Shown here piece after piece: positions 1-5,768 of a stretch of 9,123 nucleotides of DNA. Position numbers and translations under genes: made by a program. Numbering within the stretch: the stretch's first letter is position 1; each line of letters opens with the position of its first letter. The DNA is from Candidatus Gastranaerophilales bacterium (GTDB taxonomy: Bacteria > Cyanobacteriota > Vampirovibrionia > Gastranaerophilales > UBA9971): assembly GCA_028277195.1 (NCBI GenBank), contig JANQGS010000124.1:1-9123 (forward strand). The letters run 5' to 3'. The notes beneath the pieces were generated by a model. It saw nothing but the letters and a program-made list of their open reading frames with translations, was not told the DNA's origin and did not search any database.

Positions 1-12
1 AGGATAAAGGAT

Positions 13-104
13 GTCACCCTGAACTTGATTCAGGGTCTCAGGCGAAGCGGTAGTAAGAACCGGTCGCACTCATTCATGAGATTCCGGGTCAAGCCCGGAA
101 TGAC
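13..104. repeat. Composite palindromic repeat (two hairpins in inverted orientation)
   Basis: Two hairpins are visible. The first has arms CCCTGAA (17-23) and TTCAGGG (29-35) around loop CTTGA. The second has arms ATTCCGGG (81-88) and CCCGGAAT (94-101) around loop TCAAG. The loops are reverse complements of each other. The outer ends are GTCA (13-16) and TGAC (101-104), and the inner ends are TCTCA (36-40) and TGAGA (77-81). The whole is therefore an inverted pair of similar hairpin units. Dispersed palindromic elements of this style occur in many bacterial genomes, including the rickettsial palindromic elements. I infer the same class here, but copy number cannot be judged from one window. 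Confidence 0.75.
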
Positions 105-447
105 GATAGGAGTTTTTTTGCTTTTACTGGCATTGCCTGTCATTGCGGTTGATGAAATCAATAAAAAACTTGAACTGAAAGAGAACTATTCGCACCTTCT
201 CAGCTTTGACGAGAAGATTATCCGCTATAAAACCGGCGTAGAAGACGCTTTTGATGTGGAAATACTGCCCGGCATCTATAACAAGCGTCATGAAATGCTG
301 GTAAAACCCCTAAAACCCGTAAGCACAAACCTTATAGTGTGGACAAAAAAGCGGGTATACAATTTTGATATCAGGGTTAAGATTATAAATAAGGGGTATG
401 AGGGCTTTGATTGCTTTGAGGTAGACCTGCCGCCGGGGCTTGAGTGA
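76..447 (+). CDS. Small exported protein resembling the secretin/pilus N-terminal domain (T2SS-T3SS_pil_N-like)
   Basis: From the ATG at 76 the protein is 124 residues. It begins with a charged stretch (MRFRVKPGMT), followed by a hydrophobic core (IGVFLLLLALPVIA), which reads as a signal peptide. The mature part, with strands such as NLIVWTKK and VYNFDIRVKI, fits the small beta-rich domain found before secretin and CpaC-like proteins. That domain normally ends in a 'TSLILW...FDV' pattern close to this one. No secretin channel domain follows, so it would be a stand-alone periplasmic domain. The start is uncertain: ATG at 100 or TTG at 25 are in frame, and none has a clear Shine-Dalgarno. The bases coding for the first residues lie inside the palindromic repeat. 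Its TGA overlaps a possible GTG start of fliR, so the two are probably cotranscribed. The family call is from pattern recognition only. Confidence 0.6.
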   Translation: MRFRVKPGMTIGVFLLLLALPVIAVDEINKKLELKENYSHLLSFDEKIIRYKTGVEDAFDVEILPGIYNKRHEMLVKPLKPVSTNLIVWTKKRVYNFDIRVKIINKGYEGFDCFEVDLPPGLE

Positions 448-449
448 TA

Positions 450-1226
450 ATGGAACAAATTCTTGAAGCCCTGAATAAAATACCGCATTTTGAAAATTAT
501 TTCTATGCCGGAATAATGCTATTTCCGCGTTTTACCGGTTTTATCCTGGCAGCCCCGGTTTTTAACCGCAGGGATTTCCCGAAAATGGTAAAACTCGGGT
601 TTATTTTTATGCTCACCATAACTTTTTTGCCTTTTTTTAAGGATACATACCCCCCTGCCGAGAGCTCTTTTTTGCTCGGCATTTTGCTCAATTTTATTTT
701 CGGTTTCCTGATTGGTTTTATGGCGGCAGTGATATTTGAAACAATTGCCGCAGCAGGGGAAATGGTGAATATGCAGATGGGAATGCAATCCTCAATGATG
801 TTTGACCCCAGCGCCGGAGGGCAGGTATCTGTTATGGGAAGGTTTTTTGCCTATCTGGGAACGGTAATATTCATTCATATAGGTGGATTATTCTGGATTT
901 TTCTTGCTTTTAAGAGGGGTTTTGAAGTCTTCCCCCTGTACGGGACGGCTTTACCCTTGCAGGAAATAGTAAACCTGGATTATATAATCTTTTTAACGGG
1001 TAATGTGTTGTTTATCGGTTTACAATTAGCTGCCCCGGTAGTTATAACAACGCTTTGCCAGGACCTTATACTCGGGATAATATCAAAAGTAGCCCCGCAA
1101 ATAAACGTTTTCCAGCTCAGCTTCCTGTTTAAACCGCTTATCGGCACTTTAATAATGCTTATAATCCTGCCGCTGCTGGCCAATACTATTGTCGAATATT
1201 TTCACTATTATTCCAGGATTTATTAA
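450..1226 (+). CDS. fliR: Flagellar export apparatus protein FliR
   Basis: FliR is an inner-membrane subunit of the flagellar type III export gate, working with FliP and FliQ. The protein is about 258 residues, the normal family length, and strongly hydrophobic with several membrane segments. Family landmarks are seen: an N-terminal segment with PRFTGFILAAPVFN, the motif GEMVNMQMGMQSSMMFDP in the middle, and near the C-terminus the INVFQLSF stretch followed by a hydrophobic segment ending in LP. The type III secretion homologue SctT is the alternative. The FliR reading is preferred for its length and the central motif, but no other flagellar gene is in the window to confirm it. The start is either ATG 450 or GTG 444, the latter overlapping the upstream stop (GTGA), which suggests translational coupling. 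It converges on the next gene with only 27 bases between stop codons and no clear terminator. Confidence 0.9.
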   Translation: MEQILEALNKIPHFENYFYAGIMLFPRFTGFILAAPVFNRRDFPKMVKLGFIFMLTITFLPFFKDTYPPAESSFLLGILLNFIFGFLIGFMAAVIFETIAAAGEMVNMQMGMQSSMMFDPSAGGQVSVMGRFFAYLGTVIFIHIGGLFWIFLAFKRGFEVFPLYGTALPLQEIVNLDYIIFLTGNVLFIGLQLAAPVVITTLCQDLILGIISKVAPQINVFQLSFLFKPLIGTLIMLIILPLLANTIVEYFHYYSRIY

Positions 1227-1253
1227 AACTTAGAGCTGAGTGGTTACAAAAAG

Positions 1254-2195
1254 CTATTCCAGCGCAAATTTTATCTTTTCCGAATAAAACCCGTATACCT
1301 GCGCCATGGCAGAATAAGTATACGCAGCAACAATAACCTCTTCCTTCCACCGGTAAAACCCGCATGAATGGGGGATTATGGAAAAGGGATTGTCGGGGAA
1401 ATCCCTGCATATACCGGGCCGGTCTTCATAAACCGGGCAAGTATTATTGCCCCGTAAGTGCCGGCAGTAGTAAAAATAAGCCTTTTCACCCCTCTCAAGC
1501 CTCGAGAGGACAAGCTCAACATATTCAGGATAAACCTCCCTCGCCTCATCAATATTTGTGTAGGGCACAAAAACGGAAGTAAACTGTTTTGCGAACTCGT
1601 CATTGTCCAGGGCCTTCTGCCTGAGCTCCTCCGGGGAAAACTCGGAACACGCAAGCCTGCAGCATGTGCCGGTCCTCCTGCACTTAAACTGCTCGCGAAA
1701 AGCCAGTATTTCCCGCATTTTCTTGTCTATGTCAGGTTCTATTTCAGTAATTATTTTGTTCAGCATAAATTTTTGCCAGTGCCGAAAACCGCACTCCGCA
1801 GGTAATATGGTAGTTATTGAGTCCGGGAAGTTCCTGCAAGCAGGCATCTTATCGCAATTATCCCTGCTCCCGGCGTATTTGCAGTAATAAAAATAAACCG
1901 GCTCGTCATGCTTCAGGCCAATAAGCCCCGCATACCCATGCCCGGGTTTATCAGCGTACGGGACAAATAATTCAAGGAATTCACGGGCTGTCGGGTCGTT
2001 TTCCTCATCTGCAAGCTGTAGTATTTCTTCAGGGGACAGTTTTGAGTACCTTATTTTGCAGCAAACACCGCATTTATTGCAGGCAAAATCGTCTTTATAG
2101 CTTTTTACCAGCTCCTTAAAGGTTTTAGAGGCATTGATAAACAGCTCCCTGTATAATATGCGGTCTTTATCAAGTTGTGAGGCAATGTCTTCCAT
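1254..2195 (-). CDS. YkgJ-family cysteine-cluster protein, tandem two-domain form
   Basis: The 313-residue protein contains two copies of the CxxCxxCC zinc/iron-chelating cluster module (PF03692 type). Copy 1 has C39, C42, C45, C46, then C105, C114, C120 and C135. Copy 2 has C172, C178, C179, then C244, C253, C263 and C278. Both copies share the landmarks SPEE after the first cluster, YFYYC, and CGF..W at the end. Copy 2 has T175 where the second cysteine of the cluster is expected, and an extra C183 where copy 1 has Y50. The function of the family is not established, but metal or Fe-S binding is presumed. There is no signal peptide or membrane segment, so it is likely cytoplasmic. No Shine-Dalgarno precedes the ATG. 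A TATAAT (+ strand 2203-2208) ends 7 bases before it, so a leaderless or very short-leader transcript is possible. Confidence 0.88.
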   Translation of the reverse strand: MEDIASQLDKDRILYRELFINASKTFKELVKSYKDDFACNKCGVCCKIRYSKLSPEEILQLADEENDPTAREFLELFVPYADKPGHGYAGLIGLKHDEPVYFYYCKYAGSRDNCDKMPACRNFPDSITTILPAECGFRHWQKFMLNKIITEIEPDIDKKMREILAFREQFKCRRTGTCCRLACSEFSPEELRQKALDNDEFAKQFTSVFVPYTNIDEAREVYPEYVELVLSRLERGEKAYFYYCRHLRGNNTCPVYEDRPGICRDFPDNPFSIIPHSCGFYRWKEEVIVAAYTYSAMAQVYGFYSEKIKFALE

Positions 2196-2238
2196 AGTAA
2201 GAATTATAACCCTAACAGGCAGTCCCGTTATTATGCTT

Positions 2239-2267
2239 TTGTTTATTTAAAACACTTCCGGTATAAC
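2239..2267 (+). promoter_or_regulatory. Possible sigma-70 promoter for the 103-residue protein
   Basis: TTGTTT (2239-2244) and TATAAC (2262-2267) are separated by 17 bases. The -35 matches the consensus at only three of six positions and the -10 at five of six. Transcription would start near 2274, leaving a leader of about 34 bases with AGGAGA at 2295-2300. Confidence 0.3.
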
Positions 2268-2307
2268 CTACACTTTATACAGGCGTGGACGTAGAGGAGA
2301 TTTAGCT

Positions 2308-2619
2308 ATGGAGCTAAGGCAAAAATACCAGGAAAACATTTATAACCCAAACCTGCTGGAATTTAAGAACGTGGCAAAGGATATTCTTCCATGGCTCGAA
2401 AAAATTGCACAGGAAAACAATTGCAGAATCGAAAAGAAAGAATGGAGGAGCAAATACAACAGCTATGTAGTGTATGACTATGAACCATTTTGTTCGGACG
2501 GTTTTGAGATAAGCCTCACTATTTCTTCAACCTCAAGGAATTACCTTAAGTTTATCCAGTATCTTTACGAAAACAAGCTAAAAAACATAGAATACCTGGA
2601 AAACTGCCTTATAGGCTAG
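2308..2619 (+). CDS. Hypothetical protein, 103 residues
   Basis: I do not recognise a family. The protein is soluble, highly charged and rich in Asn, Tyr, Lys and Glu, with no signal peptide or membrane segment. The N-terminal half looks helical (residues about 15-45, LLEFKNVAKDILPWLEKIAQ). The middle alternates in a beta-like way (NSYVVYDYEPF, FEISLTISS). The C-terminus is again helical (YLKFIQYLYENKLKNIEYLE). This is a plausible small alpha/beta fold. A good Shine-Dalgarno AGGAGA lies 7 bases before the ATG, which supports it as a real gene. It is followed by a separate promoter for the next gene, so the two need not share a transcript. Confidence 0.75.
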   Translation: MELRQKYQENIYNPNLLEFKNVAKDILPWLEKIAQENNCRIEKKEWRSKYNSYVVYDYEPFCSDGFEISLTISSTSRNYLKFIQYLYENKLKNIEYLENCLIG

Positions 2620-2625
2620 GGGTAT

Positions 2626-2654
2626 TTGAAATACAAGGGCTTGTTATGTAAAAT
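2626..2654 (+). promoter_or_regulatory. Sigma-70-type promoter for the glyoxalase gene
   Basis: TTGAAA (2626-2631, five of six to consensus) and TAAAAT (2649-2654, five of six) are separated by exactly 17 bases. The predicted start is about 2661. The leader of about 28 bases carries a strong AGGAGGG Shine-Dalgarno at 2678-2684, four bases before the ATG. Confidence 0.6.
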
Positions 2655-2688
2655 ATACCTGCTGATAGATTAACTTCAGGAGGGAAAT

Positions 2689-3066
2689 ATGAAGTTTTTG
2701 CATACAATGATAAGGGTTAGGGATATTGAAAAATCGCTCAATTTCTATACCGGGCTGATTGGCTTAAAGCAAGTTAAAAAAATGGAGCTAAAGGGCGCGA
2801 CGCTGTATTTTGTATCTGACGAGAGGGAATGCTGCACAATAGAGCTGACGCACAACCATGAGCAGCCTGAAAGCGGTTATAATCACGGAAATTATTTCGG
2901 GCACCTGGCATTTGAAACGAAGGACCTTGATGAATTCAGCAGGAAATTGGCGGATTTTGGGATGGAATATACCCGCCCTCCTTTCCCGGTAAAAGAAGGC
3001 GGGCCTAAAATAGCGTTTTTAAATGACCCTGACGGTTTTGCCGTAGAGATTATCGAGAGAAAGTAA
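2689..3066 (+). CDS. gloA: Glyoxalase I-like VOC-family enzyme (lactoylglutathione lyase type)
   Basis: The 125-residue protein has the vicinal-oxygen-chelate fold pattern: an N-terminal beta-alpha-beta-beta-beta half and a second half ending in NDPDGFAVEIIE. The four expected metal ligands of bacterial glyoxalase I are at matching positions: H5 (KFLHTMIRV), E52 (TIELTHN), H72 (FGHLAFE) and E120 (AVEIIE). Length and ligand spacing are close to those of E. coli GloA. Glyoxalase I isomerises the hemithioacetal formed by methylglyoxal and a thiol to an S-lactoyl thioester, in the cytoplasm. Whether this organism uses glutathione or another thiol is unknown, and related VOC enzymes with other substrates cannot be excluded. 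It has its own promoter and a strong Shine-Dalgarno, and ends just before a terminator. Confidence 0.88.
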   Translation: MKFLHTMIRVRDIEKSLNFYTGLIGLKQVKKMELKGATLYFVSDERECCTIELTHNHEQPESGYNHGNYFGHLAFETKDLDEFSRKLADFGMEYTRPPFPVKEGGPKIAFLNDPDGFAVEIIERK

Positions 3067-3090
3067 GAAATGGGAGCAGTATATGACTAT

Positions 3091-3120
3091 AAAAAAGACC
3101 TGATGTGTCAGGTCTTTTTT
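3091..3120. terminator. Symmetric, bidirectional Rho-independent terminator
   Basis: The left arm (3091-3103, A6 then GACCTGA) and the right arm (3108-3120, TCAGGTC then T6) are perfect 13-base reverse complements around the loop TGTG. Read on either strand, a GC-containing stem is followed by a run of T. It lies 24 bases after the glyoxalase stop (+) and 16 bases after the stop of the small ORF (-), so it can end both transcripts. Confidence 0.92.
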
Positions 3121-3136
3121 ATTAAAACTTTTGTGA

Positions 3137-3337
3137 TTAAGCAAGTGTGTCAAAAAGTGCAGCTCTTCGTTGATATTCGTTATTAACATACGAAACCGGC
3201 CTGCTTAAATCAACATTAGCAAAAGCAAGTGCAGGGGTCTCTCTTCTTTTAACGGGCACTGTCAGATTCCGAGGTTGAACTCCCGGCGCAGTAGCTTGAA
3301 AGATTGTGTTTGTTCTGTTTGTTACTTGGTCTAGCAT
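3137..3337 (-). CDS. Hypothetical small protein, 66 residues
   Basis: I do not recognise this protein. It is polar, with no signal peptide or membrane segment, and rich in Asn, Thr, Arg, Ala and Val. It has two proline-containing stretches (ATAPGVQP, RRETPALAF) and a charged C-terminus (NNEYQRRAALFDTLA) that may be helical. It looks partly disordered. Support for a real gene is positional: its stop is 16 bases from a terminator that also works in its direction, and a TATAAT (+ strand 3376-3381) lies upstream on its strand. Against it, there is no clear Shine-Dalgarno before the ATG and no good -35. A chance ORF is possible, but the base composition is clearly less AT-rich than the adjacent spacer, as expected for coding sequence. 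Confidence 0.55.
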   Translation of the reverse strand: MLDQVTNRTNTIFQATAPGVQPRNLTVPVKRRETPALAFANVDLSRPVSYVNNEYQRRAALFDTLA

Positions 3338-3430
3338 ATGTTTTTACCATGAATTACTAAAGAGTAACCTCTACTATTATAAAGTACTAAAAGTTAAAAT
3401 GAATGATACGTTAAGATAATTTTGTTACAA

Positions 3431-3448
3431 ATATTAATTAATTTTCAA
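3431..3448. repeat. AT-rich direct repeat, copy 1
   Basis: The 18-base motif ATATTAATTAATTTTCAA contains the palindrome TTAATTAA. It matches copy 2 at 17 of 18 positions, and the copies start 59 bases apart. It could be a paired protein-binding site upstream of the cyclase gene, or a chance result of AT-rich composition. Confidence 0.5.
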
Positions 3449-3489
3449 GTGTACATAATTATCCTAATTTACAACTATAATATTACCAC

Positions 3490-3507
3490 ATATTAATTAA
3501 TTTGCAA
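3490..3507. repeat. AT-rich direct repeat, copy 2
   Basis: The motif ATATTAATTAATTTGCAA differs from copy 1 at one position (G for T at the fifteenth base). It lies about 120 bases before the cyclase start codon. Confidence 0.5.
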
Positions 3508-3585
3508 ATAAATTTTGAAAATCTTAATGTTTTGTTAACATTTATTGAAAATTGCAGTTAAGGATTTGTGCAAATATACATGAGT

Positions 3586-3613
3586 TTGAAAAAATTCTTC
3601 AAATCCATAAAAA
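3586..3613 (+). promoter_or_regulatory. Possible promoter for the cyclase gene
   Basis: TTGAAA (3586-3591) and TAAAAA (3608-3613) are 16 bases apart. The start would be near 3620, giving a leader of only about 10 bases, which agrees with the absence of a Shine-Dalgarno before the ATG at 3630. An alternative pair is TTGCAG (3552-3557) with TATACA (3575-3580) at 17 bases. Such matches are easy to find in AT-rich DNA. Confidence 0.3.
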
Positions 3614-3629
3614 ATGTTAAAATTGTTAA

Positions 3630-5768
3630 ATGAAAAAAATTAACTATAAACTTTTAAAATTCATATCAGCCCCGGTTTTGGTTTTATTTTTTTCCTGGTA
3701 TTTTTTCCTTCAATATATAATGTCTGATATTGAAACAATAACCTATGACTGGCGCGCGAAAATCGCAACCGAAAAAAATTCGCTCTCAAAGCACGATTCC
3801 GGAATAATACTGCTCGCAGCTGATGATGATACAACAAAAATCCTTGAAAACTACCCGGGAATTAACCCCGGAAGATGGCCCTGGCCCAGAAGCACCTGGG
3901 GCGATATCGTTAATTTCATAAGCAAGGGAAACCCGAAAGCAATAGTTTTTGACCTTAAGTTTGAGGGAAATACGGACGAGTATTCCGATAAATACTTCGC
4001 AGACGCGATTAAGAATAAAAATGTCATAATAGCGACCGCGCTATCCCTGCCCGGGAACAATGAAAATGTTGAAAAAATCCTGGGATTCTTTGACGAACAA
4101 CTCCGGGAATATGACAGTAAGCTGGATAACCAGTTCAATAAAGCTATAGATATATATGTATCAAAGGTTTACGACGCGCAGTACAAAAGAACACCACTTG
4201 ACGGACGCCTGGGCTTAAACCCTGACTATGACGCTTATGAAAACACTTTTTATAAAAATAAAAAAGCCCGGGACTTTCTTAATAATATTACTTTTTACGA
4301 AAAATCCTCAATATATGAGGAACTGACAGAAAATGCCGCTAAAATGGGGGTTATAAACCTTAAAAGCAGTGAAAATGTTGTGTTCAGACACCATGTCCCC
4401 CTCTACCGCCTGGTAAATACCGACAGCACAAACTACCTTCCCTCACTGCCACTGGCCGCAGTACTTTCAGTTATACCCGAAAAGGAAAAAAAACCTTTTA
4501 AAATAAACAAAAACAATGTAATTATCGGAAAAAGAGTTATACCCGTTGATAATCAGGGCAGGATGCTGCTCAACTGGCACGGCCCGGGCGGAACATATAA
4601 AAATATACCGGTCGCAAAAGTTATTCTCAGCAGCGCTCTTGAGCGGGGAAAGCTCGATTCGGTCAATAAACACCATAAAATATCACCGGATTATTTCAGG
4701 GATAAAATAGTGGTAATAGGCCAGACTTCGGCGGGTACTGACCTTCACCCTACTCCAATGGCGTCAGTGTACCCGGGGCCTGAGATAATTACAACCGCTA
4801 CGGACAATATCCTGAACGATGCTGATACAACAAACCCGCACAGGAGGAAATTTATCCTGAAATCCCCTCCCCGGGCTGATATCCTCATAACCATCCTGCT
4901 ATGCCTTACTATCGGTTACGCAATGCTGAAAATAAACTCAAATTCAGCTAAATTGCAGGTATTTATCTTTATAATACTGCTCTATATAGCGCTTGCAATA
5001 ATAGCCTTTATACATCCCCAGCTCAGGATATGGTTAAATATGACCTATTCCCTTACGTTTATGTTTTTAACCGGGATAAGCGCTTACGCATATATAAATT
5101 ACCGGGAAAGCAGGGAAAGAAAGCAGGTAGAGCAATTATTCGGGAAGTTTGTATCACCGCAGATACTGGAAAAATTGCTCTCCGAAAAGGCTGAGCTCTC
5201 CCATACCGGCCAGAGAAAGGTAATGACAGTGCTTTTTTCCGACATAAGAGGGTTTACCACGCTGTCTGAAAAAAATACCCCTGATGAGGTGATTGCAATA
5301 CTCAACGAATACATAACAGAGATGGTTGAGGTTATTCTAAGCCATAACGGCACGCTGGATAAGTATATAGGTGATGCAATCATGGCATTCTATAACGACC
5401 CTGTGGAAATGCCCGACCATGCCCTGAGGGCAGTAAAAACCGCAATTTCCATGAAGGAAAAACTCGCTGAACTCAATAAAAAATGGGCAAAGGAAGGCAA
5501 AGAACCCCTGGATATAGGAATAGGCATAAATACCGGGGAAATGATTGTAGGCCATATGGGCTCTCCAAGGCTGGTTGACTACACTGTAATAGGCGATAAT
5601 GTTAACCTCGCTTCCCGGATAGAAAGCCTGACAAAACAATATAATTCAAGTATATTAATAAGCGAATCAACTTATAATGAAGTAAAAAATGTTATGGATA
5701 CCTGTTACAGGGACGAAGTTTTAGTAAAAGGCAGGAGCAAGCCCGTAAAAATATATGAAATTAAATGA
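3630..5768 (+). CDS. CHASE2-domain class III adenylate cyclase
   Basis: The 712-residue membrane protein is predicted to make cAMP from ATP in response to an extracytoplasmic signal. The order is: a membrane helix at about 10-31; a CHASE2 sensor at about 35-400 with the typical RWPWPR (82-87) and IVFDLKF (105-111); three membrane helices at about 417-434, 443-461 and 467-489; a short linker (about 492-520); and a class III cyclase domain at 527-712. Catalytic residues are present: metal aspartates D538 (FSDIRGFT) and D582 (GDAIMAF), purine-contact K578 and T652, and transition-state N659 and R663. Lys at 578 favours ATP over GTP. CHASE2 carries an unusually long charged stretch at about 141-230. 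There is no Shine-Dalgarno, but the start is supported by the membrane helix that follows at once. Its 3' end overlaps the next gene by 14 bases. Confidence 0.93.
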   Translation: MKKINYKLLKFISAPVLVLFFSWYFFLQYIMSDIETITYDWRAKIATEKNSLSKHDSGIILLAADDDTTKILENYPGINPGRWPWPRSTWGDIVNFISKGNPKAIVFDLKFEGNTDEYSDKYFADAIKNKNVIIATALSLPGNNENVEKILGFFDEQLREYDSKLDNQFNKAIDIYVSKVYDAQYKRTPLDGRLGLNPDYDAYENTFYKNKKARDFLNNITFYEKSSIYEELTENAAKMGVINLKSSENVVFRHHVPLYRLVNTDSTNYLPSLPLAAVLSVIPEKEKKPFKINKNNVIIGKRVIPVDNQGRMLLNWHGPGGTYKNIPVAKVILSSALERGKLDSVNKHHKISPDYFRDKIVVIGQTSAGTDLHPTPMASVYPGPEIITTATDNILNDADTTNPHRRKFILKSPPRADILITILLCLTIGYAMLKINSNSAKLQVFIFIILLYIALAIIAFIHPQLRIWLNMTYSLTFMFLTGISAYAYINYRESRERKQVEQLFGKFVSPQILEKLLSEKAELSHTGQRKVMTVLFSDIRGFTTLSEKNTPDEVIAILNEYITEMVEVILSHNGTLDKYIGDAIMAFYNDPVEMPDHALRAVKTAISMKEKLAELNKKWAKEGKEPLDIGIGINTGEMIVGHMGSPRLVDYTVIGDNVNLASRIESLTKQYNSSILISESTYNEVKNVMDTCYRDEVLVKGRSKPVKIYEIK

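Larger units (their letters stand above)
3338..3629. other. AT-rich divergent intergenic spacer (292 bases)
   Basis: This spacer lies between the small ORF (-) and the cyclase gene (+). It is far richer in A and T than its flanks and holds no plausible gene. It contains two near-identical 18-base motifs (listed separately), several TTGAAA hexamers (3515, 3545, 3586), and a GTTAAC at 3534-3539. It most likely carries the promoters of both divergent genes and possibly regulator sites. No operator was recognised with confidence. Confidence 0.7.

Noticed and set aside
1376..1654. Minus-strand open frame of 92 codons, and plus-strand open frames within 1364-1887.
   Set aside because: They lie inside the YkgJ-type gene in other frames. 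Its two conserved cysteine modules show that the 1254-2195 frame is the real one.
3338..3629. Replication origin or riboswitch in the AT-rich spacer.
   Set aside because: No DnaA-box cluster, conserved aptamer pattern or terminator/anti-terminator pair is visible. High AT content alone is not evidence.
5099..5639. Minus-strand open frames opposite the cyclase domain.
   Set aside because: They are shadows of a fully conserved class III cyclase domain on the plus strand.
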